From: Macrothele yani
Taxonomy: Eukaryota; Arthropoda; Arachnida; Araneae; Macrothelidae
Assembly (NCBI GenBank): GCA_039090855.1
Contig: CM077011.1
Span: 23,065,001 to 23,129,000 of the forward strand
Direction: 5' to 3'
DNA: 64,000 nt
A program made the translations under genes and the position numbers. This document shows, piece by piece, positions 19,870 through 30,215 of this stretch. How positions within the stretch are numbered: position 1 is the first letter of the stretch; every line of letters starts with the position of its first letter. Under the pieces are notes generated by a model that was given only the letters and a program-made list of their open reading frames with translations, was not told the origin of the DNA and did not search any database.

Positions 19870-20247
19870 TCATTCGCCTAGGATTTCCCAGCACAACTGT
19901 TGCAAGATTTTATGATAAATGTTGCGATACGCAATAAAATTCCTGAATCCCACATTCGTTGAGACTGTGGACGAAACCACCTGGTGGATCATAGGTGTCA
20001 AAAGAGGCTGGAAAAGAATCTTGCAAGAGAATAAAACGGCCACAATCCGGTAAATCACTGCAGATTGCAACATTGATGTGCAGTAGGTAATATGTATCTA
20101 GCCATGTGAGATGGTGCAGCTCGTTGTGTTGCCGTATCTCCGATGCCCAGCTTCAAAAAGACAACGTCCGACCGCACACTCACAACATTGGCAGACAGTG
20201 CCTGTAATGCATCTAGCAACACTGCGACGGGTCGACCCAGAGCCGGA

Positions 20248-20340
20248 AAGCCCGAAGTCGAGACCGGGTCGAGCATGAAAGCCCGAAGTCGAGACCGGGT
20301 CGAGCCCGAAAGCCCGAAGTCGAGACCGGGCCGCAACCGG
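20248..20340. repeat. 31-bp GC-rich tandem repeat
   Basis: AGCCCGAAGTCGAGACCGGG recurs at 20248, 20279 and 20310, an exact 31-bp period, in GC-rich sequence that contrasts with the AT-rich surroundings. It lies in the sequence that follows the poly(A)-type junction in element C. Confidence 0.9.
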
Positions 20341-20402
20341 GTTCGGGCTGCATAGTCCTTACTGGAGTTAGAACTTGGGCTCTCAGAGAGAGAGAGAACT
20401 TT

Positions 20403-20702
20403 CTTCCTTTTTTTTTTTATGTGCCTTGCGATTTTTCCCGCTGTCTGCCGTCTGTCTCTTCTCGCCTGTAGGATGATATACCGGTCGTCCGCCGCCGTGG
20501 TTGCTCTTGGACGACCACTACTAAACTCTCGGACAGCTGTTCCTGTCGTTTGAAATGCTCTCCAAGCTCGTGAAACGATGCTGTGAGCGATACCGAACTC
20601 TTCAGCCACACTAGTCAAACTTCTACCTTCTTCCAACTTCCCAATGACGCGACCTCGGGTAAAGTCATCCAGATGTCGTCTACTGGATTGCCTGTTGGCC
20701 AT
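20403..20702 (-). pseudogene. Tc1-like transposase N-terminal fragment
   Basis: MANRQSSRRHLDDFTRGRVI begins the first HTH, followed by EEFGIAHSIVSRAWRAFQTT (second helix-turn-helix) and the GRPRATTAADDRYI linker, about 100 codons in all. The frame then runs into unrelated Lys-rich sequence encoded by the T-run. No catalytic residue remains. The N-terminus resembles that of element D (HHLDDFTRGGIIGKIEKER), so the two are relatives. Confidence 0.85.
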
Positions 20703-20914
20703 ATTACACGGTGGTAGCAATTTGACGTCGTTCAAACCAATGTACACCGTGCAATAGCTTTCACCATATTGCTGAGCGTACATCGCCCGTGTGCTTTATA
20801 CCCTTCCGAAACTCCCGAAAGACCTGAGTGGTCTTTCGGTCCGTTCTGCCTGCTCGTTCCGCTGTTATGCTAATTTCTCCTCTTCGTCCTTAATTTTTGC
20901 ACACCAGTGTAGTT

Positions 20915-21425
20915 AGTAGAAAGCACGCTGACAAAATTTTGCCCCCACCCTCCAAGCAGCAGCTATCTGCTAAGCCTGTTGAACAACATACGACGTAAGT
21001 TGCTGTGCCGTCTGATTTTTCCTGATGGCCGACCCCTCCGAAGCATTTCAGGAAAAAATGAATGGTCAAGGAAACTATAGAAATGGATAGATTCCCTTCC
21101 CCACTCCGTAGCTGTGAAATACATTGATTAATTGTACGGGGAGGAAAGAGTAGAAGTCTTGAAGAAAATATTTTTTAATGCCTAGACAGGTCAATAATAG
21201 CTTCGGTTCAGGCGATTTTGAACGGGATTGGACTCTTAGAATGGAGCCCGAACTCAGCACTGGTCTCCAGGTGTTGCAGGGGCCAACATACCTCCCTCGT
21301 TCCTGAGGTTTCCTGAGGGCGCTCAAAACTGTCCACAGCCGTGACGTCACACAAAGCGGTGGACGTGAGTTCACGAGTCCCTAGATTTAAACCATGTGAA
21401 AGCCTTCAAGAATGCCACGAGTTTA
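20915..21425. other. Nothing recognised
   Basis: A 99-codon minus-strand ORF (21075-21374) overlaps this region with no recognisable domain; it is probably spurious. Confidence 0.4.
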
Positions 21426-21429
21426 ATAT

Positions 21430-22255
21430 CAGATCTATGGATCCTTGATCGACGTCACGGGCGGAGTTATGGACAATGCTGCAATAGGCATTGCTGGAAA
21501 CATCAGATCCATGGATCTTGGACCGAACTCTCGGGTGGAGTTTTGGACAATGCGGCAACAGGCATGGCTGGAAACATCAGATCCATGGATATTGGACCAA
21601 AGCCTCCGGCGGAGTTGTGGACAGGCATGGGTCTAGTGACCGAAGGCTCGGGGGAGTTGTGGACTGTGCTGCAACAGGCATAGCTGGGAACATGAGATCT
21701 ATGGCATAGCTGGAAATATCAGATCCATGGGTCTGTGACCGAAGGCTCGGGCGGAGTTGTGGACTGTGCTGCAACAGGCATAGCTGGAAACATCAGATCC
21801 ATGGAATTTGGACCAAAGTCACGGGCGGAGTTGGGGACAATGCTGCAACAGGCATGGCTGGGAAAATCCGATCCAAGGATCTTGGACCGAAGTCTCGGGC
21901 GGGGTTGTGGACAATGCTGCAACAGGTATGGCTGGGAACATCAGATCCATGGGTCTGGGACCGAAGGCTCGGGCGGAGTTGTGGAAAATGCTGCAACATG
22001 CATAGCTGGGAACATCAGATACATGGATCTTAGACCAAAGTCTCGGGCGGAGTTGTGGACAGTGCTGCAACAGGCATGGCCGGGAACATCAGATCCAAGG
22101 ATCTTGGACCGAGGTGTCTGGCGGAGTTGTGGACAATGCTGCAACAGGCATGGCTGGGAACATCATATTCATGGATCTTGGACCGAAGTCTCGGGAGGAG
22201 TTGTGGACAATCCTGCAACAGGCATGGCTGGGAACATCAGATCCATAAAAATCAA
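21430..22255. repeat. 74-bp minisatellite
   Basis: About eleven units of a sequence containing GGCGGAGTTGTGGACAATGC, TGCAACAGGCATGGCTGGGA and ACATCAGATCCATGGATCTT. The AACATCAG core falls at 21499, 21573, 21715, 21789, 21863, 21937, 22011, 22085, 22159 and 22233, a period of exactly 74 bp except for one irregular step (21573 to 21689 to 21715), where part of a unit is lost. Overlapping ORFs in all frames are artefacts of the repeat. Confidence 0.95.
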
Positions 22256-22259
22256 TCTG

Positions 22260-22853
22260 TAGCAAGTATAAATGATGTTCAACAGTCAAAAATAAAATTA
22301 AATGACGTTGAATAAATTAATATCTGTGGATATTTAAGTTATTACATAATAAAATGCGAAAATAGCAATACTAAACTATTAAATATTATTTTAATTATCC
22401 GTCTATACATTTTAAGGGTGAATTTCCTTGTTAATATTAAGATTTAATAAAAGTAAGTATTATTTCTTATTTTTCCTCGTGCAGTGCCCCATTTATTAAA
22501 TCAACTTTTAAATTAATTGATGATATTTAGTGGTGACAAATGTACTTACTCTTTCAAGAATGTGGACGGATGGGGTCCCCACGTTGTGCTGTGCGTACGG
22601 AATTGGGCCCTGAACGTATCGATTATGTTTTAAAGTTATATAATGTTTGAGGGCAATTTGACGTAACCGTAAGGTTTCTGAAGCAATACTGTTACATTGC
22701 GCAACGTATCTGAAAAGTCTCAATGTTTCAGTGCTACGCACTTATAACCTATGTGATATATTCTGTGTTGTGTGGGAGGCAATCTCGTATTCAAAAGGAG
22801 CATTAACGTTCACCATCAAAATACCCTCTCACAGCTACTGCGTAGCCATTATA
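22260..22853. other. AT-rich sequence, nothing recognised
   Basis: AT-rich sequence between the minisatellite and transposon D. No feature is supported. Confidence 0.4.
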
Positions 22854-24393
22854 CACTGCTGGACAATTGCTAAGGACGGATGACAATAGCAACGATAGCA
22901 ACCATAAAATGGAAGGCAGGAAAATGTGGAAATTAGCATAATTGCGGAATACAGTAAGACGTGTTGTGCGTATGCAAATTTTAGATTGCCGAACTTGTTC
23001 GTGACGTCATAGTGCTGATAAGAGATATAAAGGATTTGACGCGTATTGACCGTTGTTGTTCAAACGCAAAGTTGAAAGGGAAAGAATCAATTGACGAACT
23101 TGCAATTTTCAGTATGTCTTCCCGACATCACCTAGATGATTTTACGCGTGGCGGTATTATTGGCAAGATTGAAAAAGAGCGAAAAATAACAGATGTTGCC
23201 AGGGAGTTCGACGTCAGCCACAGTGTTGTTTCAAGGCTTTGGAAATCATTTCAAACAAATGGAGAGTGTAGCAAACGTCACGGGGAGGTCGTGTTCGCAG
23301 TACGACACCTGCAGAAGATCGGTACATAGTGCTATCAACAAAAAGACACCGGCGCAGCACAGCTAGTGAGGTAGCAAATCAGTTTATGGCTGCTACTGGC
23401 AAGCGGATCTCCCGAAAAACTGTCGCCAGACATTTGCATGAAGGAGGACTATACGCCCGCCGTCCTGTTGTGTGCATCCCATTGTCCAGACGTCACCGTA
23501 CCGCCCGTTTGCAATGGTGCCATCTACATCGCAATTAGACTGATAACGACTGGTCTGCTGTCCTCTTCTCAGATGATAGTAGATACAGTCTATCGTCTGA
23601 TTGTCGACGACAACTGATCTGGCGTGATAGTGGTACTGCATATTGTCCAGCAAACATACAGGAAAGGGACCGATATCCGACATGTAGTGTCATGGTATGG
23701 GCTGGCATCATGATCAATGGCCGTACGTCCCTCCATGTGCTTCCAACTGGGACTATGACTGGCCAACGATACATTAATGATGTTCTGCTACCTCATGTTC
23801 GCATGTTCCGTGGTGCTGTCGGTGATAGATTCATTTTCATGGACGACAACGCAACATGTCATCGGACAGTCGATGTCCAGGAGTACCTTGAGAGCGAGGA
23901 TATTCAACGCCTCGTATGGCCAGCACGTTCTCCAGATCTGAATCCCATTGAAAATGTGTGGGATGCTTTGGGGAGGAGTCTTGCTGGTCGCCAATGCCCT
24001 CCAATAAACAAGGACACCCTCATCCGTGCACTGACAGAGGAATGGGATAAATTACCCCAACAGCTGCTTGATAATGTTGTGCAAAGCATGACACGATGTG
24101 TGGAATCTTGCATCGCTCTCCATGGTGGCCATATCCCGTATTGACATCTTACGCCGGAACGCCTGCGGACGGTAATTGTATTTTTTTGACGTTTACGTAT
24201 TCTGCACAAAATGGCCTGTTTGTCCCTTGAACACGTTCCAAAGCCTTCTGGATTTCAGAGCACAATAAATTGTCTTTCTTGTAATGTCCTGGCATTCTGA
24301 CATTATTTTATTTCACTTGGCATCCAACCACACTTAGTTTTTTATGCGCTGTATAGCCGTTTATGATCCGTCCTTAGCAATTGTCCAGCAGTG
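22854..24393 (+). mobile_element. Tc1-like transposon D, nearly complete
   Basis: Long near-perfect terminal inverted repeats: CACTGCTGGACAATTGCTAA at 22854 and its inverse ending at 24393, with TA on both sides (22852-22853 and 24394-24395). The total is 1,540 bp. The termini are the best preserved of any element here, suggesting recent activity. The transposase has one frameshift and one stop. Confidence 0.95.
23114..24144 (+). pseudogene. Tc1-like transposase of element D, two lesions
   Basis: The start at 23114 (MSSRHHLDDFTRGGIIGKIE) opens the paired HTH DNA-binding domain, with FDVSHSVVSRLWKSFQTNGE as the second helix group. A frameshift near 23270-23290 moves the reading to the frame of KRHRRSTASEVANQFMAATG, and a TAG stands at 23536. 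From there the frame is open to the stop at 24144. The catalytic triad is intact: VLFSDDSRYSL (Asp), FIFMDDNATCHR (Asp), SPDLNPIENVWDALG (Glu). About 340 codons, the normal family length. The protein acts in the nucleus on the terminal repeats by cut-and-paste at TA. This copy is inactive as read. Confidence 0.92.
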
Positions 24394-24395
24394 TA

Positions 24396-25798
24396 TATCT
24401 CTCGTCTTGTTCTTATGACATGCATACGTCACTTTCGTACTGACTTCAGGGTTGTTGCCAAACTTCCATGCATGTGAGAGATAAGATGTCACGTTAAGTT
24501 TGGAATGTGCAAAAGAGAACAAACTCAAATTTATATTGGAAGAGGAACTGAAAATTAAGTTAAAATAGAATATACGTACGTCACACAGTATAGTATATTC
24601 GGTTAGAACAACCCACTGCCGAGCGCGGAAACAGGTGTTGAATTCTTAGCACCGACTAATTTGTGTTTTCACACTTCATGAAATAAGAGCAAGAGGAAGT
24701 AGATATCGTTCAAAGTTTGGGCATTCCTTTCGTTGTTTATTCCAGTAAACGAATGCTCTCAAAATGATGCGCATTTGTTCGTCTCCTGGAAGATTTCGAA
24801 GTGATGTTATAGTTTCCGAACGATTATCTCTTGTCAAGATGTTTTTGCACAACGCAGGGGGAAATAATTTTAAAACCGCCACTTCCTGTGTATAATTTTA
24901 CTACAACTGGGAAAGTTTGTTGTTTCGCCACCTGAAAGTGATGCGAATAGTTTCAGCTCCATAAAGTCTCCCTTGAAGAGAAACAATCATGATAACAGCA
25001 CAGCAATCAGCCAAGCTTAAATATGGGAATTTCTAATTGCATCCCATACAGAAAAGGCCAAACAGGAACATCTGGAGAGGAAATTAAAGTTCATTCTTTT
25101 CACAGCTCGAAGGGTGACGACAACAGTCATTAGTCGGCCACTAGTATTTAATGGAAGGAAGAAAACGCTATGCCTCCTTAATAGCGAGGTGCATTTTAAA
25201 GCACCTAAATGACACTAAATGACAAAAGCAGGAGTCAGCCAAGGCGCTCCAAATTACCAAAGTGGATTACTGTTAACGACGTGATAACTTCAGCACTCGT
25301 TGGGTCGAAAATATGGTAAAGAACCATTAAAATAGCTTTTAACCTAGATTTTGTTTTCAAGGAATGTTGAATATTTACGACTTTGATGCTAAAAACGTGC
25401 CTCTAAAAACACATTCAAATTTTCCTTTCACTCCTCGTCCACAGAACAGAGTCCGATTGATCTTTCTTTAATACGAACCTAAATGAATTTAATAAACTTA
25501 AAGTAATCTATTGGATCCAAGTGCAATGCGAATGTGTACTGCATATATTAGTTCTTCATAAATGAGCTAAAGATGGTCAGCAACTCACCCTCATTGCGGA
25601 TATTTTTTGAGTCTTACTTCCTAATGGACAAAACGTCTTTGAATAACCGCACGATATACAGTCCACTTTCTGTATGAGAAAACTGAGGACAATGAGAAAC
25701 AAAATTAAATGAGACTGAATTTCCGCTGTAATAAGCACCGCTTTGAATCCTTTATGCCACGGAAAAACATTTCAAAGCTGCACAGGGTGTTAAAAAAG
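24396..25798. other. Intergenic or unrecognised sequence
   Basis: No coding, RNA or repeat signal was recognised on either strand across 1.4 kb. Confidence 0.45.
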
Positions 25799-25882
25799 TA
25801 CTTACACTATATTGACAAAAGTCACCGGACATCCCTTCTATACTTACACTATATTGACAAAAGTCACCGGACATCCCTTCTA
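25799..25882. repeat. Duplicated terminal repeat of transposon E
   Basis: A 42-bp segment containing CACTATATTGACAAAAGTCA occurs at 25799-25840 and 25841-25882 without a change. It is the left terminal repeat of element E, so the left end is doubled. Confidence 0.9.
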
Positions 25883-27116
25883 AAGCAAATGAACGGATCC
25901 GCTGCGTTGTTGAGATGCACGTTACAGCTGCAAACAATATTAAAAACAAGTCTGCAGCTGACTGCGATTATATCGCACTGTGAGGTTGAGTGAAAATGTA
26001 GCGGTGGGAGAGAACTGACTTTGAGAAAGGAAAGATTAAAAACGAAGAAGAAAGGAAAGGTTGTTGGGTATTATATTAGTGGGTTGTCCATAAGAAAAAC
26101 TGTGAGGAATTTAAACATACCCAAGTCAACTGTTCTGAATGTACTAAATAAGTGGAAGACACATGGCGTGCCTGAAACAGCAAAACGTACCGGCAGACCA
26201 AAGAAAATCAGTGATAGAGGACGTCGAAGCCTCAGCAGAGTCATTACAGCTAATTGACTGAGTACTTCAGAAGACCTCAGTATACAGAGGAGTAGAAATG
26301 CTGGAACCTCGGTATGCATACGTAACATTTGCAGATAACTTCATTCCATGGGTTACCGTGGTCGTGCGGCTGCTCATAAGCCTTTCGTCTCCACTCGGAA
26401 TGCTACTCGTCGTTTAGCAAGGTGTAAAGAAAATTTATCGTGGACCGTAGATCAATGGAAACGGGTCCTATGGATTGATGAATCCAGATACACGATCCAT
26501 CAGTCTGATGGCCGTGTGTGGGTATGGGGGCAGCCGGGGGAACGCTATTTACCACAGTGTACTGTTCCTACGGTCCAGTTTGGAGCTGGCAGTGTACTCG
26601 CGTGGTGGTGTTTTTCGTCGTGTGGTCCCGGCACATTGGTTATCGTGGACAAACCTGTTAGCCAGCGCGTCTAACTCGATATTCTGGACAATTATGCCCT
26701 ACCAACTCTGTGGTAATACTATGGAATTGAGCATTGTTGGTACCAGCAGGATAATGCACCGATCCATAAAGCAAAGACTGTTACGGCGTGGTTTGACGAT
26801 AATTCCGTATCTTTTGTGGACTGGCCGGCACATAGCCCTGATCTTAATCACATAGAGCACCTATGGGATGAATTAGAGTGCCGGATAAGAAGTTTAGAAC
26901 CAAGGCCTACTACTGAGTAACAGTTAGCGGTAGCGCTATGTACTGAATGGAAGCGCATACCTAACGCTGTGTTCCAAAACCTTGTCGAAAGCATGTCTCG
27001 AATAAATCAGTGCATGTATTAAGGCCAAAGGTGGACCGACACCGTACTAATGTAGGTCAATAAATTCTGTGTTGTGTTTCTCTTCTAGGTGCCCGGTGGC
27101 TTTTATCAATACAGTG
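25805..27116 (+). mobile_element. Tc1-like transposon E
   Basis: Left terminal repeat CACTATATTGACAAAAGTCA (25805, repeated at 25847); right, inverted, CACTGTATTGATAAAAGCCA (ending 27116). Length is about 1.27-1.31 kb. The flanks read TA on the left; the right flank is less clear. Confidence 0.88.
26000..27021 (+). pseudogene. Tc1-like transposase of element E
   Basis: The N-terminal part reads KKKGKVVGYYISGLSIRKTV and NIPKSTVLNVLNKWKTHG, a helix-turn-helix pair, then GRPKKISDRGRRSL. After a stop at 26257 the catalytic part follows: RVLWIDESRYTIHQSDGRVW (first Asp), then a frameshift near 26680, YQQDNAPIHKAKTV (second Asp), SPDLNHIEHLWDELE (Glu kept). An in-frame TAA follows PTTE near 26920. 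The triad survives but the reading frame is broken at least three times. Confidence 0.85.
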
Positions 27117-27119
27117 AAG

Positions 27120-27760
27120 TTTCTCTCACGCTCGATACAAATACGCCAAAATTTAACAGGTTTTTCAACCTATCTCTGTAAAAATATTGCGGTATTTCTC
27201 GGAACTATATCCTCGTAGTGGCTGTAACATCTTCGTGACAGTTGAAGTGAATTTCTTCCAGATGTCTCTTGAGTATAGACAACAACCAGTAGTTGGACGG
27301 CAATAACCCTGCGCTGTAGAAAGGGTATTCAAGAACTTTAAAGCCGATTTTCTTTATGACATGCGTTGGATTGGCGTGGTCGTGCTCCACAATCATTAGC
27401 GTTTTTATCTCACGAACGCGGTTTATTCTTTGTTGTAATTGCTCGTAACTCTCAGAGTTGATAGTCGTACCTTTGACCATGTACTCCTAATAAATAATGC
27501 CTCTGTAGTTCCACAACATAAACACAGTGATCTTAACGGCAGAAATAGCACTTATCGGCAGAAATTTGAGTTTTGAATTTTTTCGCTCGAGGAAAAGATG
27601 GGTGTCGTTATTACAGCAACGGGTTTTTCATTTCTGGGTCACGTTGGTGAACCCAACTTCTCATCACCAGTCACAATGCTTTTAACACCGGATGGCATTA
27701 ATCTTGTGACACGTTTTAGGTTAGTCTTGAAATCAGAGACTACAGTCTTGTGACGATGAT
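27120..27760 (-). pseudogene. Mariner transposase remnant
   Basis: Minus strand: SIVTGDEKLGSPT (first Asp block, family form TGDETW), KPVAVITTPIFSSSEKIQNS (family form: SPRPKKFKTQPS), MVKGTTINSESYEQLQQRIN, VEHDHANPTHVIKKIGFKVL (second Asp block), EYPFYSAGLLPSNYWLLSIL (the SPDLAPSDYHLF block with the third Asp lost), and EDVTATTRIWFREIPQYFY. Several stops are present. It begins four bases after transposon E ends. No terminal repeats were identified. Confidence 0.75.
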
Positions 27761-27763
27761 ATA

Positions 27764-28474
27764 TATTAAGATAATACAAGGTTTGTCACAAATATGTTAT
27801 TTTTTCAAGTTGGTTTCGCTGGGTTCTAACCTACCTTCATCAGGACTAATAGCACGTAAATATTGAAATTGTATATTTAAAATTGTATATGGTGAATATA
27901 TTTTTTTTTTTTTTTTTTTTATTGGAGGTTTAACGACCACCGTGAGCAACTAAATGGGCTATAAGCAGTCGCCCGTCCCTAATTTAGGGTCACTGGTTCC
28001 AGGGAACCGAGAGAACCAGTGCCGTAAGACAAACACAACATCCATGCCTCACCGGGATTCAAACCCGGGCCCCTTACGGACGAATGATCAGAGGCCATCG
28101 CTTAGACCACTGCGCCACCGGGGCGGCGAATATATTTTAAATACGGGGAGATAATGTAAATGTACGATGTCATCGCTCTGTCCACGTTATTTTTAGCACC
28201 GTAGCGTAAAGCGAACGCACTCGGCTAGTTATCGAGAGATCTGTGGTTCGATCCCAGCGGTGTCGGAAATACAATTTTTCAGTTGCTATTCGTTGTTTAT
28301 AAAAATAACATGGACAGAGCGATGACATCGTACATTTAAATTTTAAATTATATATTCAAACAATTTAAATATCTACATGTCATTCGTCCTAATGAAGCTA
28401 GGTAAGAATCCAGCGAAACCTTGATCGACTAGAAGAAATAAAATATTTGGTACAAACGTTGTATTATTTTAATA
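27764..28474. mobile_element. Foldback element with tRNA-like centre, split by a SINE
   Basis: Long inverted arms: ATTAAGATAATACAA..GGTTTG on the left (27764-27900) and its inverse on the right (about 28335-28474), both containing GTTTCGCTGG and CTAACCTACCTTCATCAGGA-like stretches. An inner pair (28157-28195 and 28300-28338) repeats ACGATGTCATCGCTCTGTCC. The centre, 28199-28262, reads GTAGCGTAAAGCGAACGCAC and CTCGGCTAGTTATCGAG (a tRNA-like anticodon arm, loop CTAGTTA), then the B-box GGTTCGATCCC. Without the SINE it is about 480 bp. Related to the insertion at 928-1238. Confidence 0.7.
27901..28127 (-). mobile_element. tRNA-derived SINE, copy 4
   Basis: A T(20) run (poly(A) of the minus strand), then the inverted family body and the head (GGTTTGAATCCCGG, GGTGGCGCAGTGGTCTAAGC). 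GAATATA flanks both sides (27894-27900 and 28128-28134). It is nested in the left arm of the foldback element, so it is younger than that element. Confidence 0.93.
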
Positions 28475-28569
28475 AACTTTAGGTTAATGTTGGAGGAGTT
28501 TTATAGTTCACAGTTCTGTCGCTAGGTGACGTTTGTGTACTGTTTGCAGTTGTATAGCGACTTCTCAAA

Positions 28570-29068
28570 ACCCTGTTGAGAAATTTTTCTTTTATTGTAT
28601 GCCATTCGCTAAAATAGAGGTGTAGAGCATTATCCTCTTTAAATAATGCATAAATTTCCCGCTAGGGAGTGTAAAGGTCAATACCTTTTTCTCGCTAACT
28701 CTGCTACCGGGAGACGTGTTTGAAAAATTATTTTTCCTTAGCATAGGTTTTTTCATATTTTCAACTTTCCATTATGCAAAAATTATTCCGCTAGAGGAAC
28801 TAGAGTTATATCATGTTTTCTTCTATATTTCTTCTTTTAATTGCTCGATTTGAAAACATATTTGTCTCTGGTATCTTTCTGCTATGCGAAGCACTTTGGG
28901 CACGATGACATACCGTTTGCCCACTTTCGGCACAAAGTAACGATTTTTATTTCTGGATGTTTTATCGATTGTAAAATTCCGGTTGATATTTCTTCCTAAC
29001 TGGTTTTATTAAATCTGAATAACTTTGAGAAATGTTACTTACATCGGAAAGGATTCAAAAGACGTGCT
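28570..29068 (+). repeat. ~150-bp-monomer element, partial copy 3
   Basis: It contains CCCGCTAGGGAGTGTAAAGG (28657), TTCCGCTAGAGGAACTAG (28786), GCTCGATTTGAAAACAT, and the conserved right end GATTCAAAAGACGTGCTTAT (CAAAAGACGTGCT at 29056-29068). The left end is missing and the G-rich motifs are degraded. Confidence 0.65.
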
Positions 29069-29069
29069 T

Positions 29070-29929
29070 ATTACAAACGACAGCTCGGCGTTGCCTTACC
29101 TGTTTTTCTTTGACAGGGTGTACGCGTATTTTAAACCCAGCATTTCTAAAACGAAAGGGAAGAAACAACCTGAAATAAATACTTCTTTCTCGTTCACTCG
29201 TAGTCGCTTAAGTCATTTAAAAAAAACGAAAGTACTTGTTGCCAGATTCATTTTTAACAACTGATTATGTCATCCATTTGCGAGACACCAGCAGGGGATT
29301 ATGTTCAAACGTGCAATGCAGAAGGCTGCTAACACATTAAAACGCTTTGCTAAACTTTGATGAATAGAGCAATATGTAGCAGTCGTTCAGAGCTGTTCAA
29401 CAGCAAAGAGACTATTCACAGAAAACGCTCGTGATCGAGAGCGGCAGATGGCTTGTTCAGTCGTCCTTTCATAAGTAAATCATCGCTTATGAAACGCAAA
29501 TGATAAAATTACTACGAATTTATGGGACAAATGATAAAATAATTTCAAGCTTATGGAACAAACGATGGAATCATCATGACATGTGAAATGGGGTCATACA
29601 TAATGCTTTTCCTGGTTCCCTGAAAGCACAAGCTCCGAATGAGAAATCCGATTCGACAGTTTGTGAACACGGGACACTAGTCAACACTGAATAAAAATTC
29701 GTATCTTTATTAAAAACGTTTTACGTTGTTCTAAAATAAAGATTTTCTCAAGTTAAATTATTAAACATGTGTCATAAAATAAATTCGGGAAGTATGTAAA
29801 GTATGTAAAGCTACTAAACATTTTGGACAGTTAAGGTAGCATTCAGACGTATACTTTGAGGAAAAGGGATTTTCATTTCGATAACTGAATTTACTAATTG
29901 TGTATCAATAATACTGCGAAACGTATTTA
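29070..29929. other. AT-rich sequence, nothing firm
   Basis: An ORF at 29025-29264 (79 codons, Lys/Ser-rich C-terminus) overlaps the repeat end and has no domain. GCAAATGATAAAAT..GGAACAAACGATGGAAT near 29500-29570 is a weak direct repeat. Confidence 0.4.
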
Positions 29930-30010
29930 TAGTGGAACCTCGGTTATACGTACGTTTCTCAGTTATACGGTTTTCATGTTTATACGTAACTAACTGTAAA
30001 GCCGGTTGTG
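29930..30010 (+). mobile_element. Possible pogo/Tigger-type transposon end
   Basis: TAGTGGAACCTCGGTTATAC at 29930 matches the usual pogo/Tigger terminal sequence (CAGTGGAACCTCGGTTAT), followed by related CAGTTATACGG and TTTATACGTAAC. A possible inverted partner (GTAACCGAGCTTC when read in reverse) lies near 33520. If real, the LINE and the Helitron remnant lie between the two ends. No transposase is present. Confidence 0.4.
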
Positions 30011-30215
30011 ATAAGAATGCAACGGATTCTAGAAATCACTTATTGCTATTCAAGCGTTTATTGTTATCTTTTGCGGAGTCATCATAAATAATGAGTGTGC
30101 ACTGAAACATACCCTTGATGTGCTTCATTGTTTGTTGCATAGAAATACAAAATACGGAAGCGTTTGCCGGATGATAATCCTCTCTAGGTATGGGACGTGG
30201 ACTCCCTTTCGCGTG

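Larger units (their letters stand above)
20100..20912 (-). mobile_element. Tc1-like transposon C, truncated and interrupted
   Basis: The right end reads TTTTTGCACACCAGTG followed by TA (20897-20914), a Tc1 terminal repeat in inverted view (CACTGGTGTGCAAAAA). Inside is the start of a Tc1 transposase on the minus strand (20702 downward). The opposite terminal repeat was not found. The coding region ends abruptly at a poly(A)-type junction (T-run 20408-20418), where other sequence begins, so an insertion or rearrangement removed the catalytic part. Confidence 0.7.

Noticed and set aside
21396..22315. Several overlapping ORFs of 60-175 codons in all frames
   Set aside because: They arise from the 74-bp minisatellite. 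A period not divisible by three makes all frames open when stops are rare.
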